Positions 43,110 to 51,430 of a DNA stretch of 64,000 nucleotides are shown in pieces. Source of the stretch: Tuwongella immobilis (lineage in GTDB: Bacteria > Planctomycetota > Planctomycetia > Gemmatales > Gemmataceae); assembly GCF_901538355.1 (NCBI RefSeq), contig NZ_LR593887.1, positions 5,742,920 to 5,806,919 of the forward strand. Direction: 5' to 3'. Within the stretch, counting starts at the first letter, position 1. Every line of letters begins with the position of its first letter. The position numbers and the translations under genes are program-made. Under the pieces are notes generated by a model, which saw only the letters and a program-made list of their open reading frames with translations, was not told where the DNA came from and ran no database searches.

Positions 43110-44585
43110 TTATTCGGCTCGTGGCTTGAGCACCAGGAAATCGACGCCCCCTTGCGGCAATCGAACTTCCAACAGCGCCCCCTTCTCCGTCGAGGCTTTG
43201 CTAAGGGCGGCTTGGAATTCTTCCGGCGTCGTCACCGATTGCTTATCCACTTGCGTGACCACCATGCCGCGGCTGACACCGGCTTCCTCGGCGACCGAAC
43301 CGGGAGCCACCCGCACCACCGCAACCCCGCGAAGTTCCGACGTGTAGCCCCAATTCTTCGCCAATTCGGGAGTTAACGCCGAGACGCTCATTCCCATCGG
43401 TCCAATCGTGACGGCGTTATCCGCCCGACGCGGCACCGCATTGGCCGGGACATTCAGACCGAATTCTTCCGGTTGTTCTTCGATGGTCAGCGACAGTTCG
43501 ATTGTTTGCCCATCGCGTTGCACAATCGCCTTCGACGGCTGATTCAGCTTGAGCGTGGCGACGGTGCGCTGCAAATCTCGACCATCGCGGATCGGTTTAC
43601 CGGCAATGCTCATGAGAACGTCGCCGTTTTGCAAGCCGCCCTTGGCCGCCGGGCCACCTTCCAGCACGCGGGCAATCAGCACGCCGTTGCCGTTGACGCC
43701 AAGCCGATCGGCCAGTTCCGGGGTGAGATCCTTCACCTGCACACCCAAATAGCCCCGCTTGACGGTACCATTTTGCAGCAGTTGATCCTTCACCGTCTTG
43801 GCGAGATTCGAGGCAATCGCCAGCCCAATCCCTTGGAATCCGCCCGAGCGACTCTTGATCGCCGAGTTGATGCCGATGACTCGCCCTTCCAGACTAATCA
43901 ACGGCCCGCCGGAATTCCCCGGATTGATGGCGGCATCGGTCTGCAAAAAGTCTTCGTATTGATTCATCCGCAGGTCACGACTCTTGGCGCTGATGATGCC
44001 ATGGGTCACCGAGCCGGTCAGCCCGAACGGTGCCCCCACCGCCAGCACGCGATCGCCAACTTCCATCTGGTCGCTGTCGCCCATTTCCAGGAACGGCAGC
44101 GCGTCTTTGCTGGAAATCTTGACGATTGCCAGGTCGGTCTTGCGGTCGGTTTTAATTTCTGTGGACACAAACTTGCGGCCATCCGCCAACGTCACTTCGA
44201 CCGATTCCGCCCCTTCCACCACGTGGTTGTTGGTCAGAATCACGCCGGACGGATCGATCAGGAACCCCGAACCAAACCCGCTCGAGGGCACCGCTTCCGG
44301 CATGCCCCGCGGAATCGTCCCACCGAAGAACCGGCGGAATTCTTCGGGCACGCCATCGGGCAGCGCATCCGCACGATCGTCCATGCGCACCGCTTTGGCA
44401 CGCGATTCAATGCTGACCACCGCCGGGACGACTCGCTTGACCACATCGCGATACGAGGTCAACTCGGCGGGCAACACCACCGCCGGGGGAGCCTGGCCAA
44501 TCACGCGGTCATGCAGCACCACGCCCCCAACCACGCCCACCGCCAGGCACGACACAGCAACCGGAATCCAATTTCGTCGAATCAC
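43110..44585 (-). CDS. Do-family (HtrA/DegP) serine protease
   Basis: A periplasmic quality-control protease of 491 residues. An N-terminal membrane anchor or signal (WIPVAVSCLAVGVVGGVVLH) precedes a trypsin-like domain with triad His121 (ILTNNHVVEG), Asp151 (KTDLAIVKI) and Ser225 (INPGNSGGPL), and two PDZ domains (GYLGVQVKDLTPELADRLG and GMSVSALTPELAKNWG). The GTG at 44585 has AAAGGAGA at optimal spacing; the earlier in-frame GTG overlaps that sequence. Full-length and intact for the DegP/DegS class. An upstream gap of ~280 bp separates it from the cation exporter gene on the same strand. Confidence 0.94.
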   Translation of the reverse strand: MIRRNWIPVAVSCLAVGVVGGVVLHDRVIGQAPPAVVLPAELTSYRDVVKRVVPAVVSIESRAKAVRMDDRADALPDGVPEEFRRFFGGTIPRGMPEAVPSSGFGSGFLIDPSGVILTNNHVVEGAESVEVTLADGRKFVSTEIKTDRKTDLAIVKISSKDALPFLEMGDSDQMEVGDRVLAVGAPFGLTGSVTHGIISAKSRDLRMNQYEDFLQTDAAINPGNSGGPLISLEGRVIGINSAIKSRSGGFQGIGLAIASNLAKTVKDQLLQNGTVKRGYLGVQVKDLTPELADRLGVNGNGVLIARVLEGGPAAKGGLQNGDVLMSIAGKPIRDGRDLQRTVATLKLNQPSKAIVQRDGQTIELSLTIEEQPEEFGLNVPANAVPRRADNAVTIGPMGMSVSALTPELAKNWGYTSELRGVAVVRVAPGSVAEEAGVSRGMVVTQVDKQSVTTPEEFQAALSKASTEKGALLEVRLPQGGVDFLVLKPRAE

Positions 44586-44868
44586 AGTGTCTCCTTTCAC
44601 AAAGAGTCACAGGTTATGCCGATGAGGACGAGAACGCCCCGCTCGGTCATTCTTGCGCATTATATGTCGGGAACTAGGTGTCGGTGAAGATCAACCCAAG
44701 AGACGACCGACAATCCCGACCGAGACTCGCGTCCCTACCTTGTGATGCAATTCGACGCAGATTTCTGGACATTTTTTGCCAATCGAGCAATCGCCCCCTC
44801 CCCGCCGCCGCTCCCGAATCGAGCCGCCAGCGGGATCGGTTCACACTCGCACTCCAACTTGTCGCCAA

Positions 44869-46026
44869 CTATCCATGCGAATGCTTGTGCGAGTGGCTGT
44901 AGCCATGATCGTGCCCATCTCCATGATCGTGATTGTGGCCGTCATGCGATTCGGGCCGCTGCCATTCGCAGTGATCGGTTGCCGCCGCGCAGGTGGCATC
45001 GGTTTCGATTTGGATCGTGGAATGGCCAATGTGGAATCGCTGCTGAAGCATCTGAGCCACCGCTTGCTGAATCCGTTGGCCGTCGCTGATGAGTTGATCG
45101 TCGATCCGCAAATGACAACTGCACGCGATCATTCCCGACGAAATGGTCCAGACATGCAGATCATGCACGCCGCGCACACCGGGAATTTGTTCGACCGACT
45201 GCACCAGTTCGGCCCGATTCAGATTCGCGGGCACCGCTTCCAGCAGTACATCGACGGCCTCGATCAGAATGGCACGCGATGACCACAGAATCATCCCCGC
45301 AATCACCAGCGAAATCGCCGGATCGACCCAATACCAATCGGTGATGGCAATGATGATCCCCGAAATCACCACCCCCACCGCCGCCAGCGCATCGCCCACC
45401 TGATGCAGAAACGCGGCCCGGATATTCAGATCGTCCTTGGCCCCGGCATGCAGCCAAAAGCCGATGAGCAGATTCACCCCCACCGCCGCCAGCGCCACGG
45501 CAATCATCCACGTCGTCTGAATCGGTTCCGGCGCTTGCAGCCGATGCAGCGCTTCCCAGCCAATCCAAACGGCCATCATCACCAACGCCACCGCATTCGC
45601 CAGCGCGGATAAAATCGTGGCCCGATGATAGCCAAAGGTCTTGCGATCATTCGCTGGCCGACGACTAATCCGCGCGGCATACCACGCCAGCAACAGCGCC
45701 AACGCATCGGTAAAATTGTGGGCCGCGTCCGAAACCAGCGCCAAACTGTTGGCCATCAGCCCAATGAAAAATTCCGCCGTGACAAACACCAGCGTCACGA
45801 CAATCGACGGCCCCAACCGCCCCCCCGCCGCCCCGCCATGATGATGATGCGCCACGGCTCGCCCTCCGCAATCGCCCCCGCCGGTCGATTCGCCTGCCGA
45901 ATCATCCGCCGAATGGGCTTGCTTCAGTGTACCGAGCCGCGTGCGCAACAAACCATCCTGATTTGCAGGAAGTCGTGCGCCATTCAGAACTTCCGTCATA
46001 CGCAGTTGCACGGCGAAATACCGCAT
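44869..46026 (-). CDS. cation diffusion facilitator (zinc-type efflux) transporter with His-rich ends
   Basis: A ~385-residue CDF antiporter exporting Zn2+ or related metals across the inner membrane. Six predicted membrane helices include the metal-site motifs SDAAHNFTDALALLLAW (helix II) and HQVGDALAAVGVVISG (helix V), followed by a cytoplasmic C-terminal domain (VRGVHDLHVWTISSG). Unusually both ends are metal-binding-like: an AHHHHGG stretch before helix I and ~30 residues rich in His/Asp/Gly at the C-terminus (HNHDHGDGHDHG). The start is uncertain; in-frame ATG codons at 46026 and 45999 are both plausible. It follows the TIGR03067-like gene on the same strand. Confidence 0.9.
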   Translation of the reverse strand: MRYFAVQLRMTEVLNGARLPANQDGLLRTRLGTLKQAHSADDSAGESTGGGDCGGRAVAHHHHGGAAGGRLGPSIVVTLVFVTAEFFIGLMANSLALVSDAAHNFTDALALLLAWYAARISRRPANDRKTFGYHRATILSALANAVALVMMAVWIGWEALHRLQAPEPIQTTWMIAVALAAVGVNLLIGFWLHAGAKDDLNIRAAFLHQVGDALAAVGVVISGIIIAITDWYWVDPAISLVIAGMILWSSRAILIEAVDVLLEAVPANLNRAELVQSVEQIPGVRGVHDLHVWTISSGMIACSCHLRIDDQLISDGQRIQQAVAQMLQQRFHIGHSTIQIETDATCAAATDHCEWQRPESHDGHNHDHGDGHDHGYSHSHKHSHG

Positions 46027-46073
46027 TCCAGTCGTTCGCCGCCGTCGCAATTCCCGGCGTGTGTCCCGGCAGA

Positions 46074-46598
46074 TTACTCCGGCGTGGCCGATTTCGGTTC
46101 GGCTGTCTTCGGCGTGGCCGAGGGTCGGGTGAGTTGTTGCCGTTGGTAGATGACCACCTGCCGCCCTTCGCCCGGTGCGCAGTCGGTCGGTTTGAGTTTG
46201 TCATCGGCGGCCAAGCAGAGCGTCAGCAGATCGCCGTCGATTTTGAAGGAATAGTTCAATTTTGAACGGATGGGACCATGTTCCAGATCCCACGGCTGAC
46301 GATCCACGAAGTGCAGCCGCAGCAGCCCGGATTCAATCGAGAATGTTCCACTGGCGACTGTCCGTTTTCCTTCGGTGCGAATGACCGTGTCTCGCTCAAA
46401 GATCAACGCCCGCCCGCTGAGCGGGTACGCTCCCACTCCCGGCTTGGTTACCAGCCATTGCGGAATCCACACGCCCTGCAATCGCTTTTGGGCCAGCTCC
46501 GATTCCACCCGAGTCACGACATCCGGCGTCTGAGCGACAGCCCACGAAGTCGGAGTCAGCACCAGCGCCGCCACGAGCAACCCGATCGTCGAACGCAT
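46074..46598 (-). CDS. exported small protein of the planctomycete TIGR03067 type
   Basis: A 174-residue protein with signal peptide MRSTIGLLVAALVLTPTSWAVAQ. The body matches the TIGR03067 pattern in outline: LQGVWIPQW at the start, an IFERDTVIRT strand, and YSFKIDGDLLTLCLA then KPTDCAPGEGRQVVIYQR at the end. The family is lipocalin-like, common in Gemmata-type planctomycetes, and of unknown function. GGAGGGA lies 7 nt before the chosen ATG. Its upstream region carries one copy of a 34-bp exact repeat shared with the next gene upstream. Pro/Thr/Ala-rich C-terminal tail. Confidence 0.75.
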   Translation of the reverse strand: MRSTIGLLVAALVLTPTSWAVAQTPDVVTRVESELAQKRLQGVWIPQWLVTKPGVGAYPLSGRALIFERDTVIRTEGKRTVASGTFSIESGLLRLHFVDRQPWDLEHGPIRSKLNYSFKIDGDLLTLCLAADDKLKPTDCAPGEGRQVVIYQRQQLTRPSATPKTAEPKSATPE

Positions 46599-46650
46599 TG
46601 AAATCCCTCCCATCGTTGCCGCAACCGTTGCCTGGGAACGGAACGAGAAT

Positions 46651-46684
46651 CCGGCATCTCCGTTGGCGGAATCTCATCGCGGTG
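46651..46684 (-). repeat. 34-bp direct repeat, copy A, upstream of TIGR03067-like gene
   Basis: Identical over 34 bp to 47186-47219; the core on the plus strand contains ATCTCCGTTGGCGGAATC, with a TCCG/CGGA mini-palindrome. Its near edge is 52 bp upstream of the gene start on the minus strand. Confidence 0.9.
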
Positions 46685-46737
46685 AGCAATCGACGATGGA
46701 ATCTGGTCAATGCGTCACGTTGTTTGGCGAGAAGCAA

Positions 46738-47124
46738 TCAATCCGAATTGAAATCGAGAATCGCTCCGTTCCAGCCGAGAAAGAGGAATCCACCAGTGGA
46801 CTTGACCAGACATTCTTGGAGGAGAAATAACGTGTGATATTCCATCATGATCGCGTTCCAATCGTCGATGTGAACTTCAAAGCGCGCATCGCATGGGAGA
46901 AATGCTTGGGCCACAGAATCTCCCCCTGCAATCTCCGCGTTTTCCTCAGCGACGTAGCGATCTTGATTCAGCGAAATCGCCAATTCCGCTCCATTTGAGG
47001 CGATTACGACCAAATGATCATCGAACCGCCGTGTGAGCACCTTGGCCTGTTCGAGCGTCGCTCGGATCTGATCCAGGTCACATCGCCCGGATTGAAAGCA
47101 AACGAAGAAAAAATCGCTCGACAT
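46738..47124 (-). CDS. hypothetical protein
   Basis: A 128-residue soluble acidic protein, not recognised. It begins MSSDFFFVCFQSGRCDLDQI, has no signal peptide, and alternates short strands and helices (HLVVIASNGAELAISL, FEVHIDDWNAIMMEYHTLFL, KSTGGFLFLGWNGAIL). GAG-rich sequence before the ATG could act as a ribosome-binding site. It is flanked by the two copies of the 34-bp repeat. The composition looks coding, and the small size with a single domain resembles immunity-type or SMI1-like proteins, but no motif supports that. Confidence 0.6.
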   Translation of the reverse strand: MSSDFFFVCFQSGRCDLDQIRATLEQAKVLTRRFDDHLVVIASNGAELAISLNQDRYVAEENAEIAGGDSVAQAFLPCDARFEVHIDDWNAIMMEYHTLFLLQECLVKSTGGFLFLGWNGAILDFNSD

Positions 47125-47185
47125 GATGTTCTCCCAGGCGCATCGTCGACTCGTTCCGACGCGGCCCTATCCGTCGATCGCACAA

Positions 47186-47219
47186 CCGGCATCTCCGTTG
47201 GCGGAATCTCATCGCGGTG
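47186..47219 (-). repeat. 34-bp direct repeat, copy B, upstream of hypothetical gene
   Basis: Exact second copy of 46651-46684, in the same orientation, 535 bp away. Its near edge is 61 bp upstream of the start of the 128-residue hypothetical gene. Confidence 0.9.
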
Positions 47220-47302
47220 CAAACCAGTCTTCGCCAGAAACGGGCGTCGCGGTCCGGTCCCCGATCCACAACGCCCCACCGGCCTCAACCCCAATCCCGA
47301 AC

Positions 47303-47797
47303 TCACTTGGGCCCACATCCGTAGATTTCAAAGTATTTTGCGACGCGAAACGGCAGTTTCTCGGGTTCGACCACCACCCCAAACCAATCACGATCTCCAA
47401 AGAACGGTTCTCGCCGACTAAACTCGATACATGGATGGCTATCCGACAAACTAACAACCAAGTCATCAAAGATCGTTCCATCATCAAAAATAAGCGATGC
47501 ACGATTTTGGAAGCCGCCACCTAAATAATTCGTTTCCAAATCAGCCATGATTTCAAACGAACACTTACTATGCCGGAAGACGTGATCGAAAAATGCCACA
47601 TCCACCGCATCATCCAACAAGAACCAGCCATCGAGTTTGATGGCGACCAATTGACGAGGTGATTTTCCTTCCCGGTAATCGAGAAATTCTCGATATTCCG
47701 CATCGCCAATTTGCGTGTAGGCGATCAGCGATTGAACCGCACCAAAAACAAGTGACAAGATGAGCACGAACGGTTTAACACCCCAGTGAATCTTCAT
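47303..47797 (-). CDS. membrane-anchored hypothetical protein
   Basis: A 164-residue protein, not recognised. One N-terminal hydrophobic segment (GVKPFVLILSLVFGAVQSLIAY) works as a signal anchor; the rest is a soluble domain (VAIKLDGWFLLDDAVDVAFF, SFEIMADLETNYLGGGFQN, RASLIFDDGTIFDDLVVSL). The ATG at 47797 has GGAGGA 5-6 nt upstream, which decides the start over a much longer open frame. The gene ends ~80 bp before repeat copy B. It sits in a string of small unknown minus-strand genes. Confidence 0.6.
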   Translation of the reverse strand: MKIHWGVKPFVLILSLVFGAVQSLIAYTQIGDAEYREFLDYREGKSPRQLVAIKLDGWFLLDDAVDVAFFDHVFRHSKCSFEIMADLETNYLGGGFQNRASLIFDDGTIFDDLVVSLSDSHPCIEFSRREPFFGDRDWFGVVVEPEKLPFRVAKYFEIYGCGPK

Positions 47798-48039
47798 CAG
47801 TTCCTCCATGAGTGGGTGTGGGCCAAATCCCCGCAAGGATCGAACCAATCGACGATCAGTTCGGTCTCCTTGGACAAACCCATCGAGCGCGAACCGCCCC
47901 CGACGAACCGCAAAGTCTACTCGGAACCCGATGGTTGTTGCAAACACAACAGCCTTGCGAATTCTAACCAATGGAATGCGCATCCCCCCCTCAATTCGCG
48001 CTCGGCGGCGTGGCGATGGCGTTCGCATCGCGAATCGAA

Positions 48040-48615
48040 TCATTCGGATGCAGCAGTCGCATCCGGTGCGATCGATTCGGCGAGCTTGATTCGGCGGAAT
48101 GTGAGACTGATTCGCCCCGCCGATACGCCCTCCGCCCGCAACACCGCATGCCGCCACGCGGATTGCATCTGGGCAGTCATGTGCAGCAGCGAACCACTCG
48201 ACAGCGGCAACTCATAGACTTCGGAACGCGATCGTTCCCGCCGAAAGGTGATCGCGCGAGTTGCTCCGAGCGATACGATGCTAATCCCGGTCCCTGGCTC
48301 CAATTCCGACACCGAATCCGCGTGATACCCCATCGTCGAATCGCCAGTCGGATAATAATTGGCCAAACAATTATTCGGCGCATACCCCACGACATCCGTG
48401 AGCGCGGCGAGCATCGGCATGAGAATTGTGGGAATCGGAGCCGCGGGCCAAACAGTGCCCGAGTAGTTGTACGGCACCCCAAAACTCGCCACCCGACGCG
48501 CCCGGATTCGATCATCCCAGGCGACCTCGGCGACCAGTTGAGAAAACAGCGCATCGCACTCGATCCAGAAATCCGGTCGAAACAACGCGACTCCTTCCTC
48601 AATCGGTGACGGCAT
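48040..48615 (-). CDS. alkB: AlkB-family 2-oxoglutarate/Fe(II) dioxygenase
   Basis: A 191-residue oxidative demethylase of the AlkB family, which repairs alkylated bases such as 1-methyladenine and 3-methylcytosine. The iron site HxD is in NYYPTGDSTMGYHADS, the second His in WRHAVL, and the 2-oxoglutarate Arg pair in RISLTFRR. FGVPYNYSG corresponds to the nucleotide-recognition lid. AAGGA lies 7 nt upstream of the ATG at MPSPIEEG. Short N-terminus is usual for bacterial relatives of the ABH2/ABH3 group. No other repair gene adjoins it. Confidence 0.88.
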   Translation of the reverse strand: MPSPIEEGVALFRPDFWIECDALFSQLVAEVAWDDRIRARRVASFGVPYNYSGTVWPAAPIPTILMPMLAALTDVVGYAPNNCLANYYPTGDSTMGYHADSVSELEPGTGISIVSLGATRAITFRRERSRSEVYELPLSSGSLLHMTAQMQSAWRHAVLRAEGVSAGRISLTFRRIKLAESIAPDATAASE

Positions 48616-48841
48616 CGTGTTTCCTTCTTCGCCGGGGATGGGTCGCAGACTCACATTTTGATGGAACTTTCGCAACGATATTTTCACAACGAGTCGTTGT
48701 CAAATGAAATTCTGACAGAATCCTTTCGAAGATCGTTTGTCTTATCGTTGGCGATCCCGAATGGATGAGCACGGATTCCGCCGCGCGGCGGTGGGGATCA
48801 CCGGCGGCGGGAACGCATTTCGAGACAAACCGGAGTGGAGA

Positions 48842-49168
48842 TCAGGCGTTGTGGGGGTCGAAGTCGCCGGTGATGATGCGGAGTTGGAAGTCGTCGGCGT
48901 CTGTGATCGATTCCAGATCGCTGAGGTGGAATCGGCCCAGGCAGACGGTGGGGCGAGCGGCTTCGGCGACGCACAGGCAGCGGCCCAGTTTCAACGAGGA
49001 TTCGGCCCACCAGGTTAATGCCCGATTGAAATAGGCGTTTTGGAACCAGTCGCGGCGGGCGGCCAAGAGTTCGATTTCCTCGCGAGATAAACTGCTGTCA
49101 TATTCCGATGACTGGGTTGCGACACAGGCCACCGATGCGGTTTGAGCAGTAGAAGCGACATGCTCCAT
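48842..49168 (-). CDS. small hypothetical protein
   Basis: A 108-residue protein, not recognised. The first ~25 residues are Ser/Thr/Ala-rich; then SLSREEIELLAARRDWFQNA with FNRALTWWAESSLKLGRCLC suggests an amphipathic helical region. No signal peptide. Its codon pattern resembles its neighbours, but the region has several competing open frames, so this call is tentative. It is upstream of alkB on the same strand with a ~225-bp gap. Confidence 0.45.
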   Translation of the reverse strand: MEHVASTAQTASVACVATQSSEYDSSLSREEIELLAARRDWFQNAYFNRALTWWAESSLKLGRCLCVAEAARPTVCLGRFHLSDLESITDADDFQLRIITGDFDPHNA

Positions 49169-49475
49169 GGCGGATTCCCCGATTTGCGAAGCCCCGGCGA
49201 GTGCGCAGATTCCTCATCTCTCCCAATGCCCCCATTTCCCGGGCGACATTCCGCAATTGGAAGATGCACAGACGCGAGCGCATCTTCCGGGTCGGGAAAA
49301 TGGCTCGCAGAGGAGTTCGACGCTCGCGTTGTGCTATTCGTAGTCGGCAAATCGACTCGACCGCGAAAAAAATCGGGCGAATTCTCAGAATCGCCGCTTC
49401 GATGTTCGTCAGAATCCGAACAATTCGCCGGGGTTGCCGAATGCACACGCCAGCCTTGCCGATCTCGCCCCGAAA
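49169..49475. other. 307-bp region without a supported gene
   Basis: Spacer between the small hypothetical gene and the creatininase-family gene. Both strands have open frames, but all are Arg/Ser-rich and typical of shadow frames. Confidence 0.45.
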
Positions 49476-50231
49476 TCAGTCGCGGGCGATCGGCAGTTGG
49501 GTGGCTTGCAGGGCGTGGACCACTTCGCAGGTGCGGGTGATGGCGGCATCCAGGAAGCGCCGCCCCTTCTCTGCGCTGGCCAATTCCGGGTAGCCGACTG
49601 CCCCTTGGTGGGTCATTTGCTGCATATCTTCGGAGACGTAGACGCCACGCAGCACGGGTCGCTCGGCGTTGGGGTCGTTGCGAATCTGATCGACGCGGAC
49701 CAATTCCGGTCGCAGGGCCATGACCATCGACGTTTCAAATTCGCAGGCGTGCCCCATAGTTTTTCGCGGTCCCTCGGCAAGGGCGGCGAGTTCGGCTTCG
49801 GCCAAATCCCAGTACGATGAGGCGGTCACCAGACGATCCCGAAATTGCGGCTGAATGGAGCGCAGGGCCATTTTCATGGTGTCGATGTTGCCGCCGTGCC
49901 CGTTGAGGACCAACACGCGCTGAAATCCTTCGTTGAGCATTTCGACCAGCAATTCGCGCAAGATCGCCACGTGCAGTTCGACGCTGGCGGAGAGCGTCGC
50001 CCCGAACGGCAGATGGTGGTGGCTGGCCCCCAACCACAAGGTCGGCAGCAGCAGCACCTCGTTGGGCAAGCGTTGCTCCACGCCCTCGGCAACGCCGGTG
50101 ACCAGAATCGTATCGGTAAACGTCGGCAGGTGCAGCGAATGTTGTTCGCAAGCGGCAATCGGCAGGATAACAACCGTGGAGGAGCGATCGACCGCCTTGA
50201 GCAGCGGCCAGGTGAGTTCGTGGAAGCGCAT
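49476..50231 (-). CDS. creatininase-family metallohydrolase
   Basis: A 251-residue creatininase-fold protein. Metal ligands are in ILPIAACEQHSLHLP, FTDTIL, VLNGHGGN and MGHACEFETSM. Relatives include creatinine amidohydrolase, MftE peptidase and formamide hydrolases, so the substrate is open; no mycofactocin or creatine genes are nearby. Length is typical and all metal residues appear present. Divergent from the BON-domain lipoprotein gene, with ~100 bp between. Confidence 0.87.
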   Translation of the reverse strand: MRFHELTWPLLKAVDRSSTVVILPIAACEQHSLHLPTFTDTILVTGVAEGVEQRLPNEVLLLPTLWLGASHHHLPFGATLSASVELHVAILRELLVEMLNEGFQRVLVLNGHGGNIDTMKMALRSIQPQFRDRLVTASSYWDLAEAELAALAEGPRKTMGHACEFETSMVMALRPELVRVDQIRNDPNAERPVLRGVYVSEDMQQMTHQGAVGYPELASAEKGRRFLDAAITRTCEVVHALQATQLPIARD

Positions 50232-50334
50232 GGACCCCGTTCCGAATTGAACTTGACGAAATTAACCCTGCCGGGCATCGTCCCCCGATTCGAGGACGCC
50301 GTCAAGAGGCGACCGGAAAGCGGAGAGAACTTCC

Positions 50335-50760
50335 ATGTGGATTCGGAATCGGAATCGTCGCAACCGCTTGACTGGATTGCTGTTGGGACTGCCCATACTG
50401 AGCGTTCCCCTCTTGGGAATCGGCTGTCAGCGGGAGGACACGGAGCGCATTGGTCGGCTGGGTCGCAAACTCACCGCCCATGTGACGGCGGTTGCCCCGT
50501 CGATGCCGCCGGGATTGGCAGCGGCGTGGGACACGCTGGCCACCCCCGCAATGTCCCCCGTGGAACGGCACGTCCGCGATCGACTCATCAACGATCAAGG
50601 CTTGGGCAACTGCGTGCTGGAAATCTCGCAGGTGGCTCCGGGTGTCATCAAACTGAGCGGCACCGTCGAGCAGCCGGGCCAAAAAGTCCGCGCCGCCGAA
50701 CTGACCAAATTGACCATCGGCGTGCAAGAAGTCATTGATGAATTGACCGTTGCGCGATGA
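50335..50760 (+). CDS. BON-domain lipoprotein
   Basis: A 141-residue lipoprotein. The very basic N-terminus MWIRNRNRRNR and hydrophobic stretch end in lipobox LGIGC. The C-terminal ~65 residues form one BON domain (VRDRLINDQGLGNCVLEISQ, GVIKLSGTVEQPGQKVRAAEL, VQEVIDELTV). BON domains bind phospholipid or other surfaces and help keep envelope integrity. Its stop is 4 bp from the end of convergent hisH. Confidence 0.83.
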   Translation: MWIRNRNRRNRLTGLLLGLPILSVPLLGIGCQREDTERIGRLGRKLTAHVTAVAPSMPPGLAAAWDTLATPAMSPVERHVRDRLINDQGLGNCVLEISQVAPGVIKLSGTVEQPGQKVRAAELTKLTIGVQEVIDELTVAR

Positions 50761-50764
50761 TGGC

Positions 50765-51379
50765 TCAGCCCATGACTGCGAAGTTGGCCAGCATCCGCAG
50801 GCCGATTTGCTGGCTTTTCTCGGGGTGAAATTGCGTCGCCACCAGATTGCCACGATGCACCGCCGCACAGAACGGCGTGGGGTAATCCGCCTCCGCCGCA
50901 ATCACACTGGCATCACGGGGCACCGGGTAATACGAATGCACGAAATAGACCGATGGCGCTTCGGGCAGACCGGCAAACAGCGAGCAGGCATGCGGGAATC
51001 GCAGGCTATTCCACCCCATATGCGGCACCTTCAGGCCGGGCATCGCCGGGAAGCGCACCACGTCTCCCGCCAACACCCCCAGCCCGCGATGCTCGCCCTC
51101 TTCAAAGCCACGCTCGAATAGCAGTTGCAGCCCTAAACAGATGCCCAGAAACGGCTTATCGGCGGCGATATGCTCGATGATCGGCTGATCCAGCCCTTCG
51201 GATCGCAGCTTGGCGATGGCATCGCGAAACGCCCCCACGCCGGGCAGCACGATGCGATCGGCGTGCCGCAAATCCTCGGGCTTGCCGCTGATCGTCGCCG
51301 CAACTCCCACCGATTCAAAGGCTTTTTGCACACTGCGAAGATTCGCCATGCCGTAATCGACAATCACCAGCCCGCTCAT
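50765..51379 (-). CDS. hisH: imidazole glycerol phosphate synthase glutaminase subunit HisH
   Basis: Supplies ammonia from glutamine to HisF in histidine biosynthesis. The 204-residue class I glutamine amidotransferase has VIVDYGMANLRSV, PGVGAF, the nucleophile Cys81 in FLGICLGLQLLFE, and the His-Glu dyad in TQFHPEKS. The start at MSGLVIVDYG has GGGGAAG upstream. It lies 51 bp downstream of the prepilin peptidase gene on the same strand. hisF and hisA, its usual neighbours, are not in the window. Confidence 0.95.
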   Translation of the reverse strand: MSGLVIVDYGMANLRSVQKAFESVGVAATISGKPEDLRHADRIVLPGVGAFRDAIAKLRSEGLDQPIIEHIAADKPFLGICLGLQLLFERGFEEGEHRGLGVLAGDVVRFPAMPGLKVPHMGWNSLRFPHACSLFAGLPEAPSVYFVHSYYPVPRDASVIAAEADYPTPFCAAVHRGNLVATQFHPEKSQQIGLRMLANFAVMG

Positions 51380-51430
51380 ACCGCTTCCCCGTTCCTGTTG
51401 GCGAAATCGCAATCGGTGTCTGGGCCAGAG

